A stretch of DNA of 64,000 nucleotides from positions 248,001 to 312,000 of the forward strand of contig NZ_CP045643.1 of NCBI RefSeq assembly GCF_009498275.1, in the 5' to 3' direction. The translations under genes were made by a program, and so were the position numbers. Source of the DNA: Streptomyces fagopyri. GTDB lineage: Bacteria; Actinomycetota; Actinomycetes; Streptomycetales; Streptomycetaceae. Position 1 is the first letter of the stretch. Each line of letters starts with the position of its first letter. Shown one piece after another: positions 55,020 through 64,000 of this stretch. The notes under the pieces are model-generated. The model made no database searches. It worked only from the letters and a program-made list of their open reading frames with translations, and had not been told where the DNA came from.

Positions 55020-56426
55020 ATGGCCACTAACCTCATCCACAGTGACGCGACGGAACTCGCCGAACTGATCCGCACCGGGAAGGCTTCCTCCGTCGAGGTG
55101 GTGCAGGCGCACCTCGATCGCATCGAAGCCGTCAACCCGCAGCTCAACGCCATCGTGACGCTCGCCGACAACGCGCTGGACGCTGCGAGGGCGGCAGACG
55201 AGGAACTGGCGTCGGGTGCACAGGTGGGGCACCTGCACGGCGTGCCTTTCACGATCAAGGACGGCTTCGACACCGCGGGCGTGCTCACCCAGCGCGGCTC
55301 GCCGATCTTCGCGGGGCGCGTCCCGGCCACGGACGCCACTGCCGTGGCGCGCCTCAAGAAGGCCGGCGGGATCCTTCTGGCGAAGACCAATCTCCCGGAG
55401 TTCTCCTACTGGGTCGAGTCCGACAACCTCCTGACGGGCAAGACGAACAACCCCTGGGACCTCAACCGCTCCTCCGGCGGTTCGAGCGGCGGAGAGTCCG
55501 CGGCCATCGCCGCCGGGATGTCGCCCCTCGGCCTCGGAAGCGACCTGTCCATCTCGGTCCGCGGGCCGGCCGCCGACACGGGTATCACCTCCCTCAAGCC
55601 GACACACGGACGCATCCCGTTGACAGGGTTCTGGCCGCGGGTTCCACGTCGTGACTGGCACGCCGGTCCCATGGCCCGCACCGTCCGCGACATCGCCCTG
55701 GCGTACTCGCTGGTGGCCGGCCCCGACGGCGCCGACGGCTTCTCCGTACTGCCGCCCGAGTTCGACGTCGGGCTGGGCACGGCCCCAGACCGGCCCCTCC
55801 GCGTCGGCTGGCTGGTCGACTCCGGACTCGGCCCGGTCGACCCTGAGGTGGCGGCGACCGTACAGAACGCCGCCGAAGCATTGAAGGAGGCAGGGGCACG
55901 GGTCGAGGCCGTCGGTGTCCCGGCTCTCGAACGCGACAACCCCCTCGACCTCTTCGCCCGGCAGCACGTCATGGAGATGAAGCCCGCCGTCCAGGAGGCC
56001 ACCACAGGTCACGAGGACGAGATGTTCACCTACTCCAAGACCCTGCTCGGCACACCCGACACCTCCGTCGCGGACTACGTCCAGGCCGAACAGGGCGTCG
56101 AGCGCCTGCGGGACGGCTTCGCGGAGTACTTCCAGAAGTACGACGTGCTGATGCTTCCCGTCACGACGATCCCCGCACACGAGCACGCACTCGGAGACTT
56201 CGTCCTCGACGGCCAGACTCTGGGCCCCTTCCACGTCAGCTCGACGACCGTCCCGTTCAGCCTGACCGGGCTCCCGGCCCTGTCCATCCGGTTCGGCACG
56301 ACCAGCGACGGCATGCCGATCGGCGTGCAGTTGGTCGCCACCTGGTACGCGGAGTCGACGATCCTGCACCTCGCCTCACTACTGGAGACGCTGCGCCCGG
56401 TCCGCGACCTGCACCCCACCCTCTGA
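55020..56426 (+). CDS. Amidase-signature hydrolase
   Basis: The 468-aa protein has the amidase-signature fold: catalytic Lys in [13 protein letters not shown], then [10 protein letters not shown], Gly/Ser-rich loop [20 protein letters not shown] with the cis-Ser, and [18 protein letters not shown] with the nucleophile Ser before VR. Typical members read GSDTGGSIRxPA here; the TGG is replaced by LSI, so the oxyanion loop differs. The enzyme hydrolyses an amide; the substrate is unknown. ATG 55020 follows TAAGGAA. It stands alone; no transporter or indoleacetamide-type partner is next to it. Confidence 0.88.
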   Translation: MATNLIHSDATELAELIRTGKASSVEVVQAHLDRIEAVNPQLNAIVTLADNALDAARAADEELASGAQVGHLHGVPFTIKDGFDTAGVLTQRGSPIFAGRVPATDATAVARLKKAGGILLAKTNLPEFSYWVESDNLLTGKTNNPWDLNRSSGGSSGGESAAIAAGMSPLGLGSDLSISVRGPAADTGITSLKPTHGRIPLTGFWPRVPRRDWHAGPMARTVRDIALAYSLVAGPDGADGFSVLPPEFDVGLGTAPDRPLRVGWLVDSGLGPVDPEVAATVQNAAEALKEAGARVEAVGVPALERDNPLDLFARQHVMEMKPAVQEATTGHEDEMFTYSKTLLGTPDTSVADYVQAEQGVERLRDGFAEYFQKYDVLMLPVTTIPAHEHALGDFVLDGQTLGPFHVSSTTVPFSLTGLPALSIRFGTTSDGMPIGVQLVATWYAESTILHLASLLETLRPVRDLHPTL

Positions 56427-56540
56427 CACGTCACAGGGTGGCGACGTCCCGGCGCCGCTCAGGCCCTGACCGTCTGGGGAATACCGCGCACTACGAGTAC
56501 GTGACCGGTACCAGCAATGGGAAACGATCTGACGCCGGCT

Positions 56541-56576
56541 GACGTGTCCGACGTGTCTGACGTGTCTGACGTGCCA
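56541..56576. repeat. 9-bp tandem repeat GACGTGTCT x4
   Basis: Four contiguous units: GACGTGTCC, GACGTGTCT, GACGTGTCT, GACGTGCCA. It lies ~115 nt downstream of the amidase gene. Possible slippage site or a cluster of half-sites for a DNA-binding protein. Confidence 0.8.
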
Positions 56577-56843
56577 CTGTTCGGCGCTGGAAACCAGGCT
56601 GCCGTCGGCTGACGCACCTCGGGGTACCGGGTGCCCGCGCCGTCGGAGCGGGGGTTTGCGTGCTCGGAGAGACACAGGCGCGAGCACCGTGGACATTGGC
56701 AGGACGCTGAGGCTCGGTGGCCGGCGGAGGCCGCCGCGGTGTCCAGGGTGACCGTTACAACGAGGCCCACATGGGCCTGGTGGGCAAGTGAACCGGCCGT
56801 CGGCCACAGTCGCCCCACCCAGGGACGGGCGGAGCCGGAGGTC

Positions 56844-56879
56844 GGTGCCGGTGCCGGTGCCGGTGCCGGTGCCGGTGCC
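56844..56879. repeat. Hexanucleotide tandem repeat (GGTGCC)6
   Basis: Six perfect GGTGCC units in a row. Such a microsatellite could vary in copy number by slippage; no gene reads through it convincingly. Confidence 0.9.
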
Positions 56880-57067
56880 GGGCACAGCCTCCGCCCGCAG
56901 GGCCGGGAGGTTCGTTCATCAATCCGCTCTCCGCCAGAGCCGCCGAACGCTACGGGTCCCGGGTTCCGATCGCGTGCGGCATGTTCCTGATGAAAGGCGC
57001 GATGGCTGACGGCCGGTGTGTGCGCACCTGATCCGAGACGGCCGCGTCCGGCTGCGGCGGGCCGGGG

Positions 57068-57946
57068 TCAGTCGTGGGAGGGGTCGGACGTGGGGGTGGG
57101 TGCGGGGGCGGTGTGCCAGGAGCTGAGGATGCGCAGGGCGTGGTCCTGGGGGCTGCCCGGTTCGGCGGTGAGGACCATGAAGGTGATGTCGGGGTCGCCG
57201 GGGCTGGTCCAGGTGTCGCAGTCGAGGGTGAGGGGGCCCACGAGGGCGTGGCGGTAGCGCTTCGGACCGGAGGTGGTGTCGGAGACGATCCGTCCGTTCC
57301 ACCACTGGCGGAACTCCGGACTGCGCACCGACAGCTCACCCACCAGTGTCGCCAGGCGCGGGTCGTCGGGGGTGGCGGCCGTCTCCATCCGCAGGGTCGC
57401 CGCGCTGATGCGTCCCGCGTCCTCCCAGTCGGTGAAGAGGCTGCGCATCGTGGGATCGAGGAAGATCAGCCGGGTGTAGTTGCGCTCGGCCGGCTTCAGC
57501 AGGGCGAAGTCCTGGTAGAGGGCCGCGGCGGCCGCGTTCCAGGCGAGGATGTCGTTGTAGCGGCCCAGCACCATCGCCGGCAGATGGCCGAGGGCGTCGA
57601 GCATCCGCTGCACCGACGGCCGCACCCGCTGCGCCGGGCGCCGGCGCCGGGCCGTGGGTGCCCGGCCGGCCAGTTCGTACAAGTAGGCCCGCTGCGCGTC
57701 GTCGAGCCGCAGCGCTTTCACGAGGGAGGCGAGCACGGTCGCGGACGCCCGTACCCGCCCCTGCTCGATGCGGGTGTAGTAGTCGGTGCTCATCGTGGCG
57801 AGGCGGGCGACCTCGTCGCGGCGCAGCCCGGGGACACGCCGCACGGTCCCGTCGTCGGCGAGCCCGACCTGCGCGGGCGTCAGCTCGGCCCGGCGAGCCT
57901 TGAGGAATGCACCGAATTCGGAGCGAGGCGAACGCGTATCGGACAT
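57068..57946 (-). CDS. XRE-family regulator with MmyB-like ligand-binding domain
   Basis: The 292-aa protein has an N-terminal HTH (FGAFLKARRAELTPAQVGLA, RVPGLRRDEVARLATMSTDY, RIEQGRV) and the MmyB/MLTR domain (LPAMVLGRYNDILAWNAAAA, NYTRLIFLDPTMRSLFTDW, YRHALVGPLTLDCDTW, ITFMVLTAEPGSPQDHALRI). The class usually represses a divergent oxidoreductase or hydrolase. Here it faces the alpha/beta hydrolase at 58068, and the 121-nt gap contains two direct repeats and a palindrome. An upstream GTG at 57955 is an alternative start. It is a distant paralogue of the regulator at 3.8-4.7 kb. Confidence 0.9.
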   Translation of the reverse strand: MSDTRSPRSEFGAFLKARRAELTPAQVGLADDGTVRRVPGLRRDEVARLATMSTDYYTRIEQGRVRASATVLASLVKALRLDDAQRAYLYELAGRAPTARRRRPAQRVRPSVQRMLDALGHLPAMVLGRYNDILAWNAAAAALYQDFALLKPAERNYTRLIFLDPTMRSLFTDWEDAGRISAATLRMETAATPDDPRLATLVGELSVRSPEFRQWWNGRIVSDTTSGPKRYRHALVGPLTLDCDTWTSPGDPDITFMVLTAEPGSPQDHALRILSSWHTAPAPTPTSDPSHD

Positions 57947-57984
57947 GCCAGCCACTATGCCCCAGTCGCACGCCGGTCAAGGGG

Positions 57985-58031
57985 GGCAGAAATTTTCCCT
58001 GGCACGTTCGTGCCCCGGCAGAAACCTTCCC
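57985..58031. promoter_or_regulatory. Operator-like repeats in the regulator/hydrolase gap
   Basis: Direct repeats GGCAGAAATTTTCCC (57985-57999) and GGCAGAAACCTTCCC (58017-58031), 32 nt apart (three helical turns), flank the palindrome GGCACGTTCGTGCC (58001-58014). This is a likely binding region for the XRE/MmyB repressor and covers both promoters. Confidence 0.6.
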
Positions 58032-58067
58032 CTCCCGCGTCACGGGAGCGGCGGGCACGGTGGCGTC

Positions 58068-60432
<2,365 letters not shown>

Positions 60433-61332
60433 TTACTCGGGGTAGACGACTCCCGTAGCCTCTTCGGCTACGTTCCAGAGCTTCTTGGCGACCGTCTCGT
60501 CCAGCGCGACTGCCTGAATGTCGGCCTTCGCCGGGTAGCCCTTGACTCCGTTTTCATGCGGTTCATACAGGTTCCCAGCCGTCGCTTCGCTGGACACGGC
60601 CGCGTACAGCGAAGGCAGCGCGCCCTGCCAGGGCTCCATGAAGCCGCCGAAGCGCTCCTTCATGGCGGCAACCTGCTCCTCGGTGCTGTGCCTGGTGATC
60701 TCGGTGCTGTTGGCTCCGGGCTGGGCGGCGATCGAGACGACCTGGTGTCCCTGAGCGCGGACCCTCCGGTCCAGTTCGATCGTGAACATCAGATCCGCCA
60801 GCTTGTTCTGGCCGTATTCCCGGCCGGCGTCGTAGCCCTTTTCCGACTTGAGATTGTCGAAGTCGATGACCCCTCGGACGTAGGCGAAACTGCTGACCGT
60901 GACAACGCGTGAACCCGGCGTTGCTTCAAGGAGCAGATACAGCCGGCCGGTGAGCGCGAACGGACCCAGGAAGTTGACGCCGAAGGTGTATTCCCAGCCC
61001 TGGCGGGTCATGCCGGCCGGCGGGGTGCCGACACCGGCGTTGTTGACCAGCACATCGAGCTGGGTGTGCTGCTGGAGGTACGTCTCAGCGAAGAGGCGGA
61101 CGGAGTCCAGGTCCGCCAGATCGAGCACGCCGATCTCCAGCGACCCCGGACCCGACCGCTGTTCCATGTTCGCCTTCGCCTGTTCGGCCTTGCCCTGGTC
61201 GCGACAGGCCAGCGTCACGTTCGCCCCGGCCAGGTAGAGCGCCAGAGCAGTCTCGTAGCCGATACCGGAATTGGCACCGGTCACGATCACATTCTTACCT
61301 TCTTGGCCAGGGATTTCTGCCGTAGTCCACAT
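60433..61332 (-). CDS. Short-chain dehydrogenase/reductase
   Basis: The 299-aa protein has NAD(P)-binding TGANSGIG (~residues 18-25), DVLVNNAGVG, catalytic Ser in RVVTVSSFAY, and Tyr/Lys in REYGQNKLADLM (YxxxK). The length and C-terminal region (NLYEPHENGVKGYPAKADIQ) fit the retinol-dehydrogenase/oxidoreductase group. ATG 61332 follows GAGGAGAATTAA. It is divergent from the AraC regulator at 61576, which is its probable controller. It may reduce a small carbonyl compound. Confidence 0.92.
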   Translation of the reverse strand: MWTTAEIPGQEGKNVIVTGANSGIGYETALALYLAGANVTLACRDQGKAEQAKANMEQRSGPGSLEIGVLDLADLDSVRLFAETYLQQHTQLDVLVNNAGVGTPPAGMTRQGWEYTFGVNFLGPFALTGRLYLLLEATPGSRVVTVSSFAYVRGVIDFDNLKSEKGYDAGREYGQNKLADLMFTIELDRRVRAQGHQVVSIAAQPGANSTEITRHSTEEQVAAMKERFGGFMEPWQGALPSLYAAVSSEATAGNLYEPHENGVKGYPAKADIQAVALDETVAKKLWNVAEEATGVVYPE

Positions 61333-61575
61333 TTAATTCTCCTCATCAGCCGATGTCGGTGCGTGTGTCCTCTTTGCCGCCCGTTGTTCCTCGCATTGCC
61401 GCAATCGGGCTGACGCGGAGGCCGGAAACGGCCAAGGGCCATAAAGAGCCCAGGGAGGTCGTGAATTCCATGCAACCACCACGGTCCGCCGAGACGTCAG
61501 AACGATCCTGCTGAAGGCTTGCCTGATCCTGTCGACATCGGCAGTGCTCGCCCGTGCGCGTGTTTCACTGACGTC

Positions 61576-62451
61576 ATGGACCGGCTCCTCGACATCAAGA
61601 ACGCCATCACTCGTCACGCGCGCGACGGCCTCACCCCTACTGCGCTGCCGGGCCTGTCGGTCATGCGCACGACCCGGACCAACCAGCCGTCCGGCGACGT
61701 GCTCGAGCCCGCGTTCGCACTCATCGCCGGCGGCCTCAAGCACACCGCCCTGGGCGGTGAGGTCTACGAGTACGGCCCTGGTGAGTACCTGGTCGCGACC
61801 GTCGACCTGCCCGTAGTGGGCAACATCATCGCCGCGGACGAGGACGATCCGTTCATGGCCGTCACGCTGCGGCTGCAGCCCGACCGGATCGCCTCGCTGC
61901 TGCTCGACACCGGCGGCCCCCACCGTCCCGCCCCCGCGCACTCCCTCTCGGCCTTCGGTGTCGGTCACGCCTCACCGCCGCTCCTGGACGCGATCGCCCG
62001 ACTCCTCGCCCTGCTCGACCATCCCGCCGACCTCGCCGCGCTCGGCGCCGGCGTCGAACGGGAGATCCTCTGGCGTCTTCTCACCGGGCCCCAAGGGGCA
62101 ACCATCCGCCAGATCGGCATCGCCGACAGTCGACTCGCCCACCTCACCCGCGCGGTCCGCTGGATCCGGGACCACTACAGCGAACCCCTGCGCGTCCCCG
62201 ACCTCGCGACGACCGCCGCGATGAGCCCGTCCGTCTTCCACCGCCACTTCTTGACCCTCACCTCCATGACCCCGCTGGAGTACCAAAAACAGCTACGCCT
62301 CAACGAGGCCCGCATGCGCCTGCTCACCGGCCACCACGACGTCGCCGAAGTCGGATTCTCCGTCGGCTACTCCAGCCCCTCGCAATTCAGCCGCGAATAC
62401 CGCCGCATGTTCGGCACCACCCCCAGTCACACCGCATCGGCACCGCGCTGA
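61576..62451 (+). CDS. AraC-family regulator (AraC_N type)
   Basis: The 291-aa protein has an N-terminal cupin-like AraC_N domain (FALIAGGLKHTALGGEVYEY, GEYLVATVDLPVVGNII) and two C-terminal helix-turn-helix units (LRVPDLATTAAMSPSVFHRH, FLTLTSMTPLEYQKQLRLNE and DVAEVGFSVGYSSPSQFSRE with YRRMFG). It is the type often divergent from an SDR or aldehyde-handling gene, which it activates. The 243-nt gap to the SDR start should carry its binding sites; no obvious palindrome was seen there. ATG 61576 follows a weak ribosome site. Confidence 0.92.
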   Translation: MDRLLDIKNAITRHARDGLTPTALPGLSVMRTTRTNQPSGDVLEPAFALIAGGLKHTALGGEVYEYGPGEYLVATVDLPVVGNIIAADEDDPFMAVTLRLQPDRIASLLLDTGGPHRPAPAHSLSAFGVGHASPPLLDAIARLLALLDHPADLAALGAGVEREILWRLLTGPQGATIRQIGIADSRLAHLTRAVRWIRDHYSEPLRVPDLATTAAMSPSVFHRHFLTLTSMTPLEYQKQLRLNEARMRLLTGHHDVAEVGFSVGYSSPSQFSREYRRMFGTTPSHTASAPR

Positions 62452-62824
62452 GACATTGACCAGCATCTCCTGTTCGAGACCGAAGCAGTAATCGTGCACA
62501 TGGGCAGAGGCCGGCCCCGATTGAGGCGCAAGATTGATGCTTCTTGCCTTTTCTGTGAAGCTTCCACGGAAAAGTACAGGCGCGGGAGCACGTTAGAGAT
62601 CTCCCACATCCCGTCTCTTCCGAGGCGGGGTGCGTCTACTCGCCAATCCTGCCGTTCCCGTAGTTGGTGGCGCTCCAGCAGGTCACGCAATCCGGTGGCG
62701 CTGGCCCATCACGGAGATGAGCGACCTGGTCTCCTCCCGCATCGATGCGGCCACGCTCCCACCGATGCCATGCCCAAGAAGTTCACGGTCGAAGGGAGAG
62801 GCTGCGCCGCGTACCGTCCTGCGG
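62452..62824. other. Gap after the AraC gene
   Basis: Relatively AT-rich in its middle, where the near-palindrome at 62548-62574 lies. No gene is recognised. Confidence 0.4.
62548..62574. terminator. Near-perfect 27-nt palindrome with CTTTTC/GAAAAG ends
   Basis: CTTTTC..GTG..AGCTT..CAC..GAAAAG is symmetric apart from two mismatched pairs. It lies 97 nt downstream of the AraC gene, so termination is a possible role; an operator for an unseen gene is also possible. Confidence 0.35.
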
Positions 62825-63000
62825 TCCACTCTCATGTAGGTGAAACCGAGCGAGTCCATCCGCCGCGGGACGAGCACGTTGCGCCCGTCGGAGAGCAGCG
62901 GACGCGCCATCGCTGCCGCCGCCTGGCGCCCGTCGATGTCCCGAGGCTCTGGCCATTGCGTCACGATGATCACCGCGTCCGCGCCTTCCCTCGCTCCGCA
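62825..63000 (-). pseudogene. UDP-glucose/GDP-mannose dehydrogenase, C-terminal relic
   Basis: The minus-strand frame reads ADAVIIVTQWPEPRDIDGRQ, AAAAMARPLLSDGRNVLVPR and RMDSLGFTYMRVDR. This is the C-terminal UDP-sugar-binding domain signature of nucleotide-sugar dehydrogenases (ADAVVIVTEWPEF...DGRN...GFxYxGIGR). No upstream Rossmann domain is present and the tail is different, so it is a fragment. Confidence 0.6.
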
Positions 63001-63092
63001 GGGGTGGCTTGACGTGTCGCCGACGTCGACGGAGCAGTCTCAAGCGGACGGCCAACCGGGTCCCAGCACCGGCGGCAAGACCGCAGGTTTGC

Positions 63093-64000
63093 CTACTCCT
63101 CCACCTGGTCGGTGCACACCGACCGGACTTCCTCCAACAGCTCTGGGTAGTGCTCGCCGTGCGTGCCCACCGAGTGCCACACCGCGCCCAGTGCCGCCTT
63201 CAGCGAGTCGGGCCCTGCAGCCGCGAGCACGGCGGGAAGAGCGACGTGCGGCTGTGAGATCCGCTCGGGGCCGCGCGCAGTTCCGGAGCCATGCACCAAT
63301 GCCGCGCCGCACGCCACGCCGCCGGCAGGTGCCGGTGGGGCGCCGGCCGGCCCTGCCGGTACGATCCCGCCCACCTCACTGCCGAGGCCCCGCCTGGCCT
63401 TGTCCCCCGACTCCGCGGCCGGGGCCTGCGCCCACCCGACCACCGACGGCGTCAGTGGACGGTACGGCGGACGCCCAGGAGGTACCGCCTGGAGCACCGA
63501 CCGCGCCGGGACCTGTGGATCGGAGCGCAGGGTCTCCCACATCCGGTCCGTGTCGTCGAACGGCGGCGGCAGCGGACGGCTCTCCGCCAATGCGGTGAGC
63601 GCCTGGACAACCCACGAAACACCGATCAGGCCCGCGGTCTCGCAGGCTTTCCGGGCGGCCAACAAGGCCACCGCGCGCTGGACCTCGGAACCGGCGCTAC
63701 CAAGCGTGTGTACCAGATCGCTGTCGAAGCGGAGGAGGCCGCGGACGTTGCCCCCGGCACCGCGCAGCCTCTCGCTCGGCAGCCGACCGCCCCACTCCCT
63801 TCGCTCGCGGTGCAGTCGCCGCTCCTCGGCGGCCCGCTCTTCCGTCTGACGGGCCAGACGTTCAGTCTCGGCGCGCTCCTCCGGTGTCGGCGGTGGCGGA
63901 AGTTCGCGGGCGTAGCGGTGCCAGTAGGCGGCATTTTGGGAGGTCTGGCGGATCACGCGGTCCGGGCGGGGCTGCGAGGGCCAGAACTGCAGGAGGTAAC
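63093..64000 (-). CDS. Uncharacterised protein, N-terminus beyond right edge
   Basis: The frame stays open to the window edge: upstream of the internal GTG 63956 it reads YLLQFWPSQPRPDRVIRQTS without a break, and this stretch resembles actinobacterial proteins with LVQFWPAPPxPDxVVKQTSE. A charged coiled-coil-like region follows (PTPEERAETERLARQTEERA, AEERRLHRERREWG), then a helical region (VQRAVALLAARKACETAGLI) and a Pro/Gly/Ala-rich stretch, ending YPELLEEVRSVCTDQVEE. There is no known function. The full gene needs sequence to the right. Confidence 0.6.
   Translation of the reverse strand, partial: YLLQFWPSQPRPDRVIRQTSQNAAYWHRYARELPPPPTPEERAETERLARQTEERAAEERRLHRERREWGGRLPSERLRGAGGNVRGLLRFDSDLVHTLGSAGSEVQRAVALLAARKACETAGLIGVSWVVQALTALAESRPLPPPFDDTDRMWETLRSDPQVPARSVLQAVPPGRPPYRPLTPSVVGWAQAPAAESGDKARRGLGSEVGGIVPAGPAGAPPAPAGGVACGAALVHGSGTARGPERISQPHVALPAVLAAAGPDSLKAALGAVWHSVGTHGEHYPELLEEVRSVCTDQVEE

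Larger units (their letters stand above)
56427..57067. other. Intergenic region with two short tandem repeats
   Basis: No gene recognised. It carries a 9-bp tandem repeat (56541-56576) and a 6-bp tandem repeat (56844-56879). The frames across it derive their low-complexity composition from these repeats. Confidence 0.5.

Overview
The window is high-GC actinobacterial DNA of Streptomyces type. Its genes show strong GC3 bias, GTG/TTG starts with GGAGG-like ribosome sites, a DUF742 (conservon) protein, MmyB-type XRE regulators, large secreted proteases, SAM-IV riboswitches and actinobacterial leader peptides. The many worn transposase and gene fragments suggest an accessory or chromosome-arm region. 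That placement is an inference; nothing in the window proves it.

Layout. 1-7.7 kb: the edge of a SMI1/KNR4-like gene, then debris of IS630, ISL3 and IS5 elements around a broken ATP-binding regulator gene, a lipoprotein, an XRE/MmyB regulator, a VOC protein and a flavoprotein disulfide reductase. 7.7-15 kb: a lipoprotein and an apparent secreted-protease pair (an M4 metalloprotease followed by a very large S8 subtilase). 15-24 kb: a DHFR-like reductase, an uncharacterised protein, an M48 peptidase, an MFS exporter, a Fic/Doc-like toxin whose upstream partner is cut by an IS256 relic, and a secreted protein. 24-34.5 kb: a serine-repeat membrane protein, a second large S8 subtilase with a relic of the 23-kb secreted protein beside it, a DUF6461 gene pair, and broken HAD and kinase genes.

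34.6-49.9 kb is the most coherent part and looks like a sulfur-scavenging island. Two divergent operons start from back-to-back promoters. Each transcript opens with a SAM-IV riboswitch, followed about 30 nt later by a short leader-peptide gene of the actinobacterial type that contains cysteine codons near its end. The leftward operon encodes a polar amino-acid-type ABC transporter and a GNAT acetyltransferase, then a third leader peptide ending Leu-Cys-Cys-Ser and four flavin-dependent monooxygenases of the luciferase-like/NtaA-SnaA-DszA type. The rightward operon encodes a complete peptide/nickel-type ABC transporter with a fused double ATPase. The simplest reading is that SAM and cysteine (or charged tRNA-Cys) status jointly gate uptake and oxidative desulfurisation of organosulfur compounds. 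The substrates are unknown.

50-64 kb: a LacI regulator with two identical perfect 12-bp palindromes nearby (one in the leader of a lone DUF742 gene, one inside a transglutaminase-fold gene that appears to lack its catalytic Cys), an amidase, and a redox group consisting of an XRE/MmyB regulator divergent from an alpha/beta hydrolase, an aldo/keto reductase, and an SDR divergent from an AraC regulator. The window ends with a partial uncharacterised gene.
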